A stretch of 64,000 nucleotides of DNA from CAYTUI01 sp964441335 (GCA_964441335.1 CAYTUI010000001.1:1-64000), one strand, 5' to 3'. Counted from the stretch's first letter, positions 51,124 to 61,007 are shown. Translations and numbers: made by a program. Notes: generated from the sequence alone by a model not told the origin.

Positions 51124-51985
51124 TAATACTTTAGGCAGGGGATTGGGCGCACTAATCCCGGGGTCAGATTTAAAAGATAGTCAGAAGTCACAGCCGGCTT
51201 TTAAAAGCGAGCCTGATGTTTTGGGACAGCAGATTATTAAAGTCCCGCTGGCAAAAATTATTTCTAATCCTTGGCAGCCGCGTACCGGCTTTGATCATGA
51301 CAAAATGGCAGAGTTGGCGGCCTCAATCAAGAGGTATGGAATTATTCAACCCTTAGTTTTGTCACCCGGTGACAATGACGGTTATCAGTTGATTGCCGGC
51401 GAAAGGCGATTTAAGGCGGCTCAATTGCTTGGTCTGACAGAAGTGCCGGCGATTATCCGCAAAGCGCAGGATCATGAGAAATTGGAATTGGCACTGGTGG
51501 AAAATATTCAAAGACAGAATCTTAATCCTTTGGAAGAGTCTGGTAGTTACCAGAGATTAATGGACGAGTTTGGTTTGACGCAGGAGGAAGTGGCCGAGCG
51601 GGTTGGTAAAAGCCGTTCAACGGTAGCCAATTGTTTACGTCTGAAAAATTTACCTGATGAAGTTAAGCAGGCCTTACGTGATGAAAAGATTTCTTTTTCC
51701 CATGCCAAAGTTTTATTAGGTTTGTCTACAAAGCAGGAACAGCTGAAATTGATGAAGAAAATTATAGACGACAGTATACCGGTGGCCGTTTTACAGCAGA
51801 AGCAAACAGTTGTTAGGCAACATACCAGACAGATTAAAGACCCTGTTTTATCAGCTTTGGAATTAAAATTAACACAGTCATTGTCAGCACGTGTGAATGT
51901 CAAGAAATCAGGTTTGGGCGGGACTGTAGAGATTGCCTGGGAATCGGAAGAAGACCTTAAACGTTTGGCTGATCGTTTGAGTTAG
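51116..51985 (+). CDS. parB: Chromosome-partitioning protein ParB (Spo0J)
   Basis: 289 residues. It contains the ParB N-terminal CTPase/nuclease-like domain with ISNPWQPRTGFD and QLIAGERRFKAAQLLG (box II GERRxRA), then the helix-turn-helix DNA-binding region (LTQEEVAERVGKSRSTVANCLRL) and a short C-terminal dimer domain. It binds parS sites. No clear parS was found by eye in the window. It overlaps parA, and its end overlaps the convergent rel gene by four bases. Confidence 0.97.
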   Translation: MNNNTLGRGLGALIPGSDLKDSQKSQPAFKSEPDVLGQQIIKVPLAKIISNPWQPRTGFDHDKMAELAASIKRYGIIQPLVLSPGDNDGYQLIAGERRFKAAQLLGLTEVPAIIRKAQDHEKLELALVENIQRQNLNPLEESGSYQRLMDEFGLTQEEVAERVGKSRSTVANCLRLKNLPDEVKQALRDEKISFSHAKVLLGLSTKQEQLKLMKKIIDDSIPVAVLQQKQTVVRQHTRQIKDPVLSALELKLTQSLSARVNVKKSGLGGTVEIAWESEEDLKRLADRLS

Positions 51986-53442
51986 TTCCAAAATTTTTCT
52001 GAACTATTTTTTCTTAGTTGATTGCGAATTTTATCACGGGCCTTACCAGTTTTGGCCATTCTTAACCAGTCGGCATTCGGCTGTTTTCTGTTTTTATCCT
52101 TAATGATTTCCACCACGTCGCCGCTTTTAAGAGGCCTATCCAAGCTGGACATTTGCTGGTTAACCAGAGCGCCTGACATGTGACCGCCAATCTCTGAATG
52201 AATGTGATAGGCAAAGTCTATCGGGGTGGCTGCTTCCGGCAAATCAATAACATCACCTTCGGGTGTAAAGACAAAAATTCGATCCTGAAAAATATCGTTT
52301 TTAATATCTTTGAGATATTGCATGTTGTCCTTAATGTCCTTTTGCCAGCCCAGCAAGTCGTCTATCCAATGCAGACTCTTTTTGGAATAAAATTTATTGG
52401 TAATTTCTTTGTATTTAGTATGGGCGGCAATACCGTATTCGGAAATTTCGTGCATCATTTCGTCGCGAATCTGAAACTCCACGACTTTGCCAAATTCGGT
52501 GAAAACAGAAGTATGTAAAGATTGATAACCGTTTGGTTTGGGTTGGGCGATATAATCTTTAACGCGGCCTTTCAGTGGCGTCCAGCGACGGTGGATAACA
52601 CCCAATGCCTGATAACAATCGGCTACAGTCGGAACAATAATGCGCAAGGCTATCAGATCATAGATTCTGGTTATATCTTTTCCGCGGCTAAGTAATTTTT
52701 TGTAGAGACTGTAGATATGTTTAACTCGGCCCTGAATTTCAATTACCGGCACATTGTTTTTCATCAGTTGGTGGTAAGCAATTTTTTGGGCCTTGTCAAT
52801 GTATTTACGTTCGTTTTTTAGACGATCTTTGACCAGAGAATTGACCCACTTATATTCTTCCGGATAGACAAAGGGGAAAGAATAATCCTCTAGTTGGCTT
52901 TTTAATTCAAACATACCCAGACGATTAGCAATCGGCGCGTAGATTTCCAGGGTTTCTTGGGCAATACGCTTGGCCTTATCCGGGCGATGAATGTCTAAGG
53001 TTTTTATATTATCCAACCGGTCGGCCAGTTTGATAATGATAATTCTTAAATCGCTAGCCATCGCCACGAACATTTTTCGCAGGTTTTCCGCGTAGCGTTC
53101 AATGCCGCGGTATTTTAATGTCCCCAGCTTGGTAATACCGGATACTAGAGTGCAGATATCATCGCCAAACTCCCGTTTAATATCCTCTAAAGTTTTGTCA
53201 GTATCTTCAGGCACATCATGCAGTAGTCCGGTAACGATTGTGGCCATGTCCATTTTTAATTCCACCAAATTATAAGCGGTGGCCAGACTGTGGTAGATGT
53301 ATTCCTCGCCGGTTTTTCTTTTTTGACCGGCGTGCGCCTGGCGGGCAAAGTCATAGGCTTTAACCAATAAAGTAATATCTTCATCAGGATGAAGCTGAAT
53401 AACAGCCGATTTCAATTTTTGCCAGGTAATTTTTGGGGTCAT
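51982..53442 (-). CDS. rel: RelA/SpoT-type (p)ppGpp synthetase/hydrolase, short form
   Basis: 486 residues instead of about 700-740. The N-terminal HD hydrolase domain is intact (HAGQKRKTGEEYIYHSL, TGLLHDVPEDT, KLADRLDNIKTL). The synthetase domain has RGKDITRIYDLIALRI and KPNGYQSLHT. The TGS domain follows (IFVFTPEGDVIDLPEAATPIDFAY), ending at about residue 460. The helical, zinc-finger and ACT regulatory domains are absent, so ribosome-linked control is probably altered. It makes and degrades the stringent-response alarmone. Confidence 0.95.
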   Translation of the reverse strand: MTPKITWQKLKSAVIQLHPDEDITLLVKAYDFARQAHAGQKRKTGEEYIYHSLATAYNLVELKMDMATIVTGLLHDVPEDTDKTLEDIKREFGDDICTLVSGITKLGTLKYRGIERYAENLRKMFVAMASDLRIIIIKLADRLDNIKTLDIHRPDKAKRIAQETLEIYAPIANRLGMFELKSQLEDYSFPFVYPEEYKWVNSLVKDRLKNERKYIDKAQKIAYHQLMKNNVPVIEIQGRVKHIYSLYKKLLSRGKDITRIYDLIALRIIVPTVADCYQALGVIHRRWTPLKGRVKDYIAQPKPNGYQSLHTSVFTEFGKVVEFQIRDEMMHEISEYGIAAHTKYKEITNKFYSKKSLHWIDDLLGWQKDIKDNMQYLKDIKNDIFQDRIFVFTPEGDVIDLPEAATPIDFAYHIHSEIGGHMSGALVNQQMSSLDRPLKSGDVVEIIKDKNRKQPNADWLRMAKTGKARDKIRNQLRKNSSEKFWN

Positions 53443-53529
53443 AGGCTTATCATGAATCTTAGGCTAAAAAGCCGAGGTTTTCAAGACAGCGGTATGTTAG
53501 AAATAATAAACATGTCCAATTGAATTATG

Positions 53530-53625
53530 GATTGAAAGAGGTAGTAGGAAGTAGGTAGTAGGAAGTAGGTAGTAGCTAGTAGGTAGTAGGTTATCGCCCA
53601 GTTGGTGGTGGGCGAAGGTTGTGGG
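53530..53625. repeat. Degenerate GTAGTAGG-type repeat
   Basis: AGTAGGAAGTAGGTAGTAGG words are repeated imperfectly for about 60 bases between rel and topA. No gene is seen. Confidence 0.6.
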
Positions 53626-53641
53626 CGGGGGTTCCGATTAA

Positions 53642-55840
53642 CTAATTTTGGTATTTGCAGTTAGAGTTGGAACACTTAATTTTATCGTTAGCGGCGTAGG
53701 TTAACAGTGAACGGCAGTCTGGGCATTTGTCGCCTGTGGGTTTTTGCCAGAGAGCAAATTTGCAGTCCGGATAGCGATTACAGCTATAGAAAATTTTGCC
53801 TTTGCGACTTTTCTTTTCGGTTATTTCTCCCTGATTACATTCCGGACATTTAACGCCGGTAGAAACCGAGTGGTTCTTAATATTTTTACAGTCAGGATAA
53901 CCGGTGCAGGCTAAAAATTTTCCGAAGCGGCCGTGTTTGAAAGCCATAGGCTTACCACACTTGTCGCAGATTTCATCAGTAGTTTCTGCCGGAGCCGGCT
54001 CGCCGTCACCGCCCAGCTGTTTGGTATTTTTGCAGTCCGGATAACCGGTGCAGGCTAAAAATTTGCCGAAACGCCCCATTTTTACCACCATCGGCTTACC
54101 GCATTTTTCGCAAATCTCGTCGGTAGCTTCTTCAGTCAATTCTTTTTTGGTTAAGTCTTGTTCCTTTTGCATGAGATTATCTTTAAATGGATAATAAAAG
54201 TCGGCAATGACCGGCTGCCATTTGATTTCTCCTTGGGCAACTTTGTCCAGGTTATCTTCCATGGAAGCTGTAAAATCATAGTCGATAATTTGACTAAAAT
54301 GTTCTTTAAGAATATTCGTGACTAACTTACCCATGTCTGTTGGTTTGAGACGCTTTTCCTCTTTGACGACATATTTTCTGGCAATCACCGTAGAGATAGT
54401 CGGAGCATAAGTAGATGGTCGGCCAATACCTTTTTCTTCTAAAGCCTTAACCAAACCGGCTTCAGAATAACGGGCCGGTGGTTGGGTATAATGCTGATTG
54501 GCTAGTAATTCTTTTAAAGTTACTTGATCGCCTTGAGCTAAAGTCGGCAATTCTTTGTCACCATTGCTGCTATGATAAACTTTTAACCAACCGGGAAATT
54601 TAACAACTGAACCGGTAGCTCTTAAAGTATAGGGTGTTCCTTCGGCTTTAATATCTACCGAAGTCATAGCGACTTTGGCGTCAGGCATTTGAGTAGCCAA
54701 AGCTCTAGACCAGATTAAATTATAAAGTTTGTGTTGACGGCTATCCAAGTATTGTTTGATTGACTCTGGTTCGCGGTTGGGGTCGGTCGGTCTAATTGCT
54801 TCGTGAGCTTCCTGTGCCAGTTTGGACTTTTGTTTGAAAAAACGGGGTTTATCCAAACTGTAGTCTGAACCAAATTTTTGATTTAAATAGGTCACGGCTT
54901 GGCCGGTAAATTCGTTAGACAAATTTAAAGAGTCGGTTCTCATGTATGTAATTAAACCGGTGGAGCCTTCAGAGCCGATATCTATACCTTCGTATAGTTG
55001 CTGGGCGAGCATCATAGTTTGCTTGGCTGAAAAACCCAGTTTACGGTTAGCCTCCTGCTGTAAGGTGGAAGTGGTAAAAGGTGTTGGGGCTTTGCGGCTA
55101 ATTTCTTTGCCGTTAACTTCAACAACCTTTAGTGTGCTGTTTTTGATTTGCTGTTCAGCTTCTTTGGACTGCTGTTCCTGAAGGTCAAATTTTTTGAATG
55201 GTTTATCGTCTTTGGAATATAAACTTATTTCAAAATCAATCTTATCTTTGGTTGCCAGACCGTCCACGGTCCAGTATTCCTCTGGCTTGAATGCCTCAAT
55301 TTCTTCTTCCCGTTCCACAATTAATCTGACAGCCACCGATTGAACGCGACCGGCGGATAAACCGCGGGCCACTTTTTTCCAGAGGAAAGGCGACAGTTCA
55401 TAACCGACCAACCGGTCAAGAACACGACGAGCCTGTTGGGCGTCTATTAGATTGATGTTCAGAGAATGAGGATGTTTTAAAGCGTCTAAAATAGCCTGTT
55501 TGGTTATTTCATGAAAAGTAATTCGTTTAACTTTGTCAGCCGGCACTTTAAATATCTGCTGTAAATGCCAAGAGATGGCTTCTCCTTCACGGTCTTCGTC
55601 AGTCGCGAAGTAGATTTCATCAGCCTTATCGGCCAACTTCTTTAACTCTGTGACAATTTTTTTGGCTTTCAAAGGAATAACATATTGAGGTTCGAAATCA
55701 TTCTTTATATCTATACCCATCTTGCTTTTTGGCAAATCACGGATATGACCAAAGGAGGACTTGATGGTGTAGTCCTTGTCTAAAAATTTAGAAATTGTTT
55801 TGGCTTTTGTCGGAGATTCGACGATGACCAGATTTTTCAT
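53642..55840 (-). CDS. topA: DNA topoisomerase I
   Basis: 732 residues. The TOPRIM domain starts at the N-terminus (LVIVESPTKAKTISKFL, then ATDEDREGEAISWHL). The active-site region TGLITYMRTDS carries the catalytic tyrosine near residue 300. Four C-terminal zinc-finger-type segments follow (CEKCGKPM, CDKCGKPM, CPECNQGE, CPDCRSLL), the last probably incomplete. It relaxes negative supercoils. A -10-like TATAGT lies seven bases before the start codon, so the gene may be leaderless. It is part of a minus-strand run with the RAYT, dprA and mfd. Confidence 0.98.
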   Translation of the reverse strand: MKNLVIVESPTKAKTISKFLDKDYTIKSSFGHIRDLPKSKMGIDIKNDFEPQYVIPLKAKKIVTELKKLADKADEIYFATDEDREGEAISWHLQQIFKVPADKVKRITFHEITKQAILDALKHPHSLNINLIDAQQARRVLDRLVGYELSPFLWKKVARGLSAGRVQSVAVRLIVEREEEIEAFKPEEYWTVDGLATKDKIDFEISLYSKDDKPFKKFDLQEQQSKEAEQQIKNSTLKVVEVNGKEISRKAPTPFTTSTLQQEANRKLGFSAKQTMMLAQQLYEGIDIGSEGSTGLITYMRTDSLNLSNEFTGQAVTYLNQKFGSDYSLDKPRFFKQKSKLAQEAHEAIRPTDPNREPESIKQYLDSRQHKLYNLIWSRALATQMPDAKVAMTSVDIKAEGTPYTLRATGSVVKFPGWLKVYHSSNGDKELPTLAQGDQVTLKELLANQHYTQPPARYSEAGLVKALEEKGIGRPSTYAPTISTVIARKYVVKEEKRLKPTDMGKLVTNILKEHFSQIIDYDFTASMEDNLDKVAQGEIKWQPVIADFYYPFKDNLMQKEQDLTKKELTEEATDEICEKCGKPMVVKMGRFGKFLACTGYPDCKNTKQLGGDGEPAPAETTDEICDKCGKPMAFKHGRFGKFLACTGYPDCKNIKNHSVSTGVKCPECNQGEITEKKSRKGKIFYSCNRYPDCKFALWQKPTGDKCPDCRSLLTYAANDKIKCSNSNCKYQN

Positions 55841-55925
55841 AAGTCTGACTATAATAGAAAAGCTTTATTTTGGCAAGTTTTTGGTTGTTGATAGTCAAAG
55901 TCATATATAATATTGTCCGTTGCGA

Positions 55926-56516
55926 TCAATCAGCATCGTTAGAATTATTTCGGTCTTTTAGCCAATTAATCGGGTTATTTTTAATGTACATACGAATTTT
56001 ATATAGAGATTCTTCATTCCGTATAATATGATCGTGGAATCGCGATTGCCAGAATTGTCGTCCGAGGGTGCCGCGGTGCTGGTTAATGCGGCGGGCCGAA
56101 AATGTTTTAAAACCGCGAATTATTTCTGATACCGAATAGCGCCCGGTTGGGTAATCGTTGAAATGACGTTGATTTAATGCAAAACCCGTGGAGGCGGGTT
56201 TGAAACCCGCCTCTACAGGACGCCGGTTGCAATTATACCGGGCGTTAATGCGGATTATTCCATGAACGTGGTTCGGCATTATGACAAATGCGTCCAATCG
56301 GCAATCGCAATAATGTTTTGTTAAATCACGCCAGCATTTTTTCACGATTTGTCCCAATGGTGATAGTTGCATTTTACCGTTAACAATTTGTCCTAAATCG
56401 CAGATTCTGTTTTTGACGCAAATGGTTATAAAATAATATCCTTGATTTGAATAATCCCAATATGGTAAACGTGTTGATTCGATTCTATATCTGCCTAGGT
56501 ATTTTGAATATTTCAT
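55926..56516 (-). CDS. REP-associated tyrosine transposase (RAYT, Y1/IS200-like)
   Basis: 196 residues. The HUH nuclease motif is MPNHVHGII near residue 80, and the catalytic tyrosine lies in the C-terminal IRMYIKNNP. The remainder (GYYFITICVKNRICDLG, QFWQSRFHDHII) fits RAYT proteins, which cut single-stranded DNA at REP hairpins. The gene carries an in-frame palindrome (56191-56213) that adds about 10 residues (EAGFKPAS region). It overlaps dprA by four bases, which suggests it landed in, or was adopted by, the topA-dprA operon. Confidence 0.93.
   Translation of the reverse strand: MKYSKYLGRYRIESTRLPYWDYSNQGYYFITICVKNRICDLGQIVNGKMQLSPLGQIVKKCWRDLTKHYCDCRLDAFVIMPNHVHGIIRINARYNCNRRPVEAGFKPASTGFALNQRHFNDYPTGRYSVSEIIRGFKTFSARRINQHRGTLGRQFWQSRFHDHIIRNEESLYKIRMYIKNNPINWLKDRNNSNDAD
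56191..56213 (-). repeat. REP-like palindrome inside the RAYT gene
   Basis: GAGGCGGGTTT, one base, AAACCCGCCTC: a perfect 11-bp inverted repeat of the GGCGGGTTT type associated with RAYTs in other bacteria. It preserves the reading frame of the transposase. Confidence 0.85.
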
Positions 56517-57568
56517 TTCAATTCAATAATATTCCCCGGTTTTTTTTCAATCCAATTATTCAATTCCAGCTGCGAAATTGTTGAACGAACTGTGGAATTG
56601 TCTGTTGAAAGTTTTCTTAATAGTTCATTAATTTCTTGCGAACCATTTTTTAATATTTCGATAATTTGTTTTTCTAGCGGATTGGCAGATTGATATTTGT
56701 CGGTTTGTTTCGGCGAAATTACCGGCAAACCCATTATTTCCAAAATGTCCCGGCCGGAGGTTATTAAATGAGCGCCTTGCTGTAACAGATAATTACTGCC
56801 TTCAGATAACGGCTGATTAATATTGCCCGGTATAGCCATGACCTCACGGTTAATATCAGCCGCCAGACGAGCAGTGATCAGGGCGCCGGATTTAACCGCC
56901 GCCGAAACTATCAGCACCGATTTAACTAAACTGGCGATTGTTTGATTACGTCTGGGGAAGTTAATGCGATCAACCGGACTGTTTTTTGAAAATGGCGAAA
57001 TAATTAAACCGTTGGCCTTTAATATATTTTTGGCTAGTCCTAAATTTGATTGCGGATAGATTTCCTGATCGGAAATAGGTGTGCCAAGGACCGCAATTGT
57101 CGGTAAATTATGTTCCAGAGCTAATTGATGCGCTAGGGCGTCTATGCCGTAAGCCAGACCGCTGACAATCGTTAAACCACTGTTGTTTAAATCTTGGAAA
57201 ATTTTTTTTAAAGCCGGCGCATTATAGTTATCCAATCGCCGGCTACCAATAATAGCTAAACAAGTGGTTGTTAATAAATTTAGATTACCCCGATAGTAGA
57301 GTAACGGCTCGGGATAGCCGTCTTTAAGGATCTCCGGATAATCATCATCAACCATGGTGATGAATTGAGGATTGTTCAGCCGATGCTCTTGCCATTGGGC
57401 CAGAGACCCATTAAGACCGCCCCTTTTTTCCTGCTCCCAGGCAAATTTAAAAGAACCATAATGGTCCCTGATTTTCATTAAGCTGGCCGGTCCGATCCCT
57501 TTGGTATTTAGCCAAGCAAAAAAATAAATTTTTTCTTCTTCAGTTGTCATAAAATCGCTTTTCCGCAT
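56513..57568 (-). CDS. dprA: DNA-processing protein DprA
   Basis: 351 residues. The Rossmann-like DprA core is clear: IGSRRLDNYN near residue 110, GLTIVSGLAYGIDALAHQLAL, AVLGTPISDQEIYP and FPRRNQTIASLVKSVLIVSAAVKSGALITARLA. A C-terminal winged helix (about 290-351) is present. DprA protects incoming single-stranded DNA and loads RecA in natural transformation, consistent with the competence-type pseudopilin in the window. Start at 57568; the second methionine (residue 7) is also possible. Confidence 0.96.
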   Translation of the reverse strand: MRKSDFMTTEEEKIYFFAWLNTKGIGPASLMKIRDHYGSFKFAWEQEKRGGLNGSLAQWQEHRLNNPQFITMVDDDYPEILKDGYPEPLLYYRGNLNLLTTTCLAIIGSRRLDNYNAPALKKIFQDLNNSGLTIVSGLAYGIDALAHQLALEHNLPTIAVLGTPISDQEIYPQSNLGLAKNILKANGLIISPFSKNSPVDRINFPRRNQTIASLVKSVLIVSAAVKSGALITARLAADINREVMAIPGNINQPLSEGSNYLLQQGAHLITSGRDILEIMGLPVISPKQTDKYQSANPLEKQIIEILKNGSQEINELLRKLSTDNSTVRSTISQLELNNWIEKKPGNIIELK

Positions 57569-57685
57569 TAGTTGTCCCCAAAAACTCTGGAGCCCTAGAC
57601 TAATATTGACATTTTAAATCATTGGCGATAAATTTCAAGTGCAGTTCATCGAAAACCCCGTGTTTTCTTGCGAAAGGAGAAAACC

Positions 57686-57943
57686 GTGTCAATCAGCGTG
57701 AATACGGAGCAGCCAAGCAAAGGCCCGCCGCCGATAGCTCGAATGTCCAACAGACAGTTGGCAACCGAGCTGGCAACCTTTGGCAATCAGAGCGACATGG
57801 CGCTGTTGAAGCCTCAAGATTTTCTTACCTTCAATGGTCGTCAGGTGCCGCGACAAGATCTGTTGGACGAAGTCCAGTATGTTCGGACCAACGGCAGATC
57901 GCTGTGGGTCAAGGAGGTTCTGGAGAGAAAGAGTCGGACGTAG
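57686..57943 (+). CDS. Small GC-rich hypothetical protein
   Basis: 85 residues from GTG 57686 (SD AAAGGAG, eight bases upstream; the open frame extends to 57668 but would cover the SD). Soluble, with MSNRQLATELATFGNQSDMALL and a C-terminal YVRTNGRSLWVKEVLE; no recognised motif. Its GC-rich third positions, SD and following hairpin match the NAD array and the gene at 7972. It is isolated between the divergent dprA and the converging mfd. Confidence 0.65.
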   Translation: MSISVNTEQPSKGPPPIARMSNRQLATELATFGNQSDMALLKPQDFLTFNGRQVPRQDLLDEVQYVRTNGRSLWVKEVLERKSRT

Positions 57944-57987
57944 GCTCTAGATAGGGGGAGCGGTGTGGTCAATACGAGAGCTGCGAT

Positions 57988-58021
57988 AAAGCCTGTTTTC
58001 CATCATGGACGGACAGGCTTT
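57988..58021. terminator. Hairpin between the small gene and mfd
   Basis: AAAGCCTGT and ACAGGCTTT pair. It can serve as terminator for the plus-strand gene and, in the other direction, for mfd, whose stop codon it abuts. Confidence 0.65.
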
Positions 58022-60968
58022 ACCTTTGTAGCGAAATAACAGAATCTTTTAGATATTTATGCCAGTTCTGCAGACTGGATTTTTTTATTTTCAATTTATC
58101 CTTAGTCCAGATCCAGTCAGGAAATTTTTGTAGTAGCGTTTTGAGATAATCAACAGACGGTTCGTTGGTAAAAAATATTTCCAGCCAGTAATCAGCAACT
58201 GGCGATTGACCTCGGGCAGAAATTTTTTCAATTAAACTATCCTGCGCTAAAATTCGCAGTCCTTGAATATAGCGGATGTTATCAAAAACCTGACCGTCAT
58301 AGTTTTTAAAAAAAGCCTGAAGCTCATGAGTGGTTCTGATAGCCGCCAGTTGTTGCCAGAAAAATATTTTGGCCTGGACATGCGGAAATAAATTATCGGG
58401 TAAAGCCGTGTCTAACGGCAACTCAATTTCCACCTGACGCCAGATTTTTGTTTCCATTCCTCTTAGCTCGTTCACTGATTGTTCAATCAATTCCTGATAC
58501 AATTGCAGACCAATCGCCTTTACTCGGCCATGCTGATTTTTACCCAGAATATTTCCTACACCCCTTAACTCCATATCACGGTTGGCAATTCTAAAGCCAC
58601 TGCCCAAAGCTGTCTCTCTTTTGATGGTTTTTAATCTTTCCAGAGCATCGCCTTGAAGTTTTTGCTGATTGTAAAGAAAATAAGCATAGGCCTGGCGATC
58701 ACTACGGCCGACTCGTCCTCGTAACTGGTGTAATTGCGCTAAACCAAAATTAACCGTGTCAGTTACAATGATAGTATTGACGTTGGCCAAATCCAGACCG
58801 TTAGTAATAATAGTAGAGCAGATTAAAATATCTATCTTTCCTTCGTCAAAATTATGCATGGTCCTGGCCAGCTGTTTATCGTCCATTTGCCCATGAGCAA
58901 TGGCTAGCTTGGCTTTGGGGAATAGTTTGGTTAAAGTTTGTTTGGCAAAATCAATAGTCTCTACTTTATTATGTAGATAATAGACTTGGCCGTGGCGTTT
59001 AAGCTCATTGCTGATAACTTTTTTTATCAGCTCTTCGTTCCAAGGTAAAACTTCGGTTTTAATATCTTGGCGTCCTTTGGGCGGCTCTGTCAGCAAACTG
59101 ATATTGCGGATGTTGGATAGTGATAAGTGTAAAGTCCGAGGGATAGGAGTGGCTGATAAACTTAAGACATGAATTTGATCGGCCAGCTCTTTAAGTTTTT
59201 CTTTATCTTTAACGCCAAAATTTTGCTCCTCATCAATAATCAGTAATCTTAGATTGGAAAATTTAATGTCTCGGGATAATAAGCGGTGCGTACCGACAAC
59301 GATATCGGCTTTAGCTTGGCTGATTTTTTTTACAATGTCGTGTTGTTGTGTTTTTGTCTGCCAGCGGGATAAAAGTTCAATATCAGCGCCGTATTTGCTT
59401 AATCGTTTATTAAAGGTGTCAAAATGTTGTTGCGCCAAAATAGTTGTCGGACAGATTAAAGCAACTTGTCCGCCATTCAGAACAGTCCGCCAGCTGGCTC
59501 GCAGAGCAATCTCTGTTTTACCAAAGCCAACATCGCCGCAAATCAGTCTTTCTGTCGGGTAATCCTTCGCCAAGTCGTTCAAGGTATCAGACAGTGCGGT
59601 TAACTGCGAAGGAGTTTCTTCAAAAGGGAAATCATCAGCTACTAGGCGTTCATCTTTTTGTTGACTTAGGGGTCTAATGTGTCGCAGTTTTCTTTGCGCT
59701 TCATGACGCAAGATTTTTAAGGCCAAAGCCCAAGTTTCCTCTTTGATTTTTTTAATACTGTTGATCCAAGAGCTGTCATTAGATAAACGTGAAATTTTGG
59801 GCTGACTGGGCCCGACATATTTGGAAATTTTGTCAGCCTGATCGGTCGGCAGGTAGATTTTATCTTGGGCCGCGTATTCAATGGTTAAATATTCTCTGGT
59901 AATACCATCCACAGTCAGCGGTTCAATATTAATTAATTGACCAATACCATGGTCACGATGCACTACATAATCGCCTGGTTTAATTTCCGCCAGCCAGATA
60001 TTAGACCGTTTAGTCAGTTTTTCAGCCGGTGGTAGCAGATGATTATCGTTTAAAACCAGAATTTTATCTTGGGCCGATTGCCAGCCGGGAGGAGTCTGTA
60101 ATAAATTATTCGACAGTTTCAGTAAGTTAATTTTTAGATGGTGTTCCTTAATAATTTTCAGCGCTTGTTGTGACTGACTGCTTAACCAATAAATAGAGTA
60201 ATTAGATAATTGACGGAGCTGTTGCCAGTTCTGTGCGCCCTGTAAATAGGAAAAATCCGGCCAGGTTTCATTTTTGACAATGTCCGGTTCCTGATCAAGT
60301 TCGGAAATAATTAATTGCTGGGGTAAATTATTATCCTGATAGCCGATAGTTAATACCCGGTCGCTTAAATAATCCTCCAAATGGCCCTTGGGCATGGTAA
60401 TGTTGAGTGGTGGTATTTGAACTATATTTATGGAAGCTATTTTAGTTTGATCATGGAGTGTTAACCAGTGAATACTTTCCAAATTATTACCGCTAAATTC
60501 CAGCCGCAAAATTTTTCCAAATAACCCAAGATCAATAATTCCACCGCGGGCAGCCACTTCACCCTCTAGATTAACCTGAATGTTCGGCTCAAAACCAATA
60601 TTTTGACATTGTGTAATTAGTTTGGAAAAATTATAGGTTGAGCCAACTTCCAGTGATAGGCTGTATTTTTTTGTTTGTTCAAGACTGGGAATTTTTAACT
60701 TCAGATTGTTGGTAGTCGTTAGGATGATTGCATTTTTATGATGGAGAAAAGCATCGGTGACAGCTGGAGATAGGGGAGAATCGCTGACCCAAGTTAGAAT
60801 TGGTTTAGAATATTTCCAAATGTTTAAACTGTCAGCTAGATTTTTTATTTGATGATCGTCTTCCAGTAAACACAAAAGCACCTCATACTTATTTAAGAGG
60901 GGGGTGTTCGCCAGCCAATAGCCCAGCGAATTATAGTTCCATATGCCGTTTACGATAATTTTTTTCAT
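58020..60968 (-). CDS. mfd: Transcription-repair coupling factor Mfd
   Basis: 982 residues, somewhat shorter than the 1150 of E. coli. The N-terminal UvrB-like region is shortened and degenerate. The RNA-polymerase-interacting domain has GDYVVHRDHGIGQLI near residue 335. The SF2 translocase motifs follow: GDVGFGKTEIAL (Walker A), DEEQNFG (Walker B), LSATPIPRTL and QLRGRVGRSDRQAYAYF. The C-terminal TRCF domain ends the protein. It removes stalled RNA polymerase from lesions and recruits UvrA. Confidence 0.98.
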   Translation of the reverse strand: MKKIIVNGIWNYNSLGYWLANTPLLNKYEVLLCLLEDDHQIKNLADSLNIWKYSKPILTWVSDSPLSPAVTDAFLHHKNAIILTTTNNLKLKIPSLEQTKKYSLSLEVGSTYNFSKLITQCQNIGFEPNIQVNLEGEVAARGGIIDLGLFGKILRLEFSGNNLESIHWLTLHDQTKIASINIVQIPPLNITMPKGHLEDYLSDRVLTIGYQDNNLPQQLIISELDQEPDIVKNETWPDFSYLQGAQNWQQLRQLSNYSIYWLSSQSQQALKIIKEHHLKINLLKLSNNLLQTPPGWQSAQDKILVLNDNHLLPPAEKLTKRSNIWLAEIKPGDYVVHRDHGIGQLINIEPLTVDGITREYLTIEYAAQDKIYLPTDQADKISKYVGPSQPKISRLSNDSSWINSIKKIKEETWALALKILRHEAQRKLRHIRPLSQQKDERLVADDFPFEETPSQLTALSDTLNDLAKDYPTERLICGDVGFGKTEIALRASWRTVLNGGQVALICPTTILAQQHFDTFNKRLSKYGADIELLSRWQTKTQQHDIVKKISQAKADIVVGTHRLLSRDIKFSNLRLLIIDEEQNFGVKDKEKLKELADQIHVLSLSATPIPRTLHLSLSNIRNISLLTEPPKGRQDIKTEVLPWNEELIKKVISNELKRHGQVYYLHNKVETIDFAKQTLTKLFPKAKLAIAHGQMDDKQLARTMHNFDEGKIDILICSTIITNGLDLANVNTIIVTDTVNFGLAQLHQLRGRVGRSDRQAYAYFLYNQQKLQGDALERLKTIKRETALGSGFRIANRDMELRGVGNILGKNQHGRVKAIGLQLYQELIEQSVNELRGMETKIWRQVEIELPLDTALPDNLFPHVQAKIFFWQQLAAIRTTHELQAFFKNYDGQVFDNIRYIQGLRILAQDSLIEKISARGQSPVADYWLEIFFTNEPSVDYLKTLLQKFPDWIWTKDKLKIKKSSLQNWHKYLKDSVISLQR

Positions 60969-61007
60969 CGGCCCAGTCAGTTTAGCTGAAGACTGGTTTT
61001 TGGTCTA

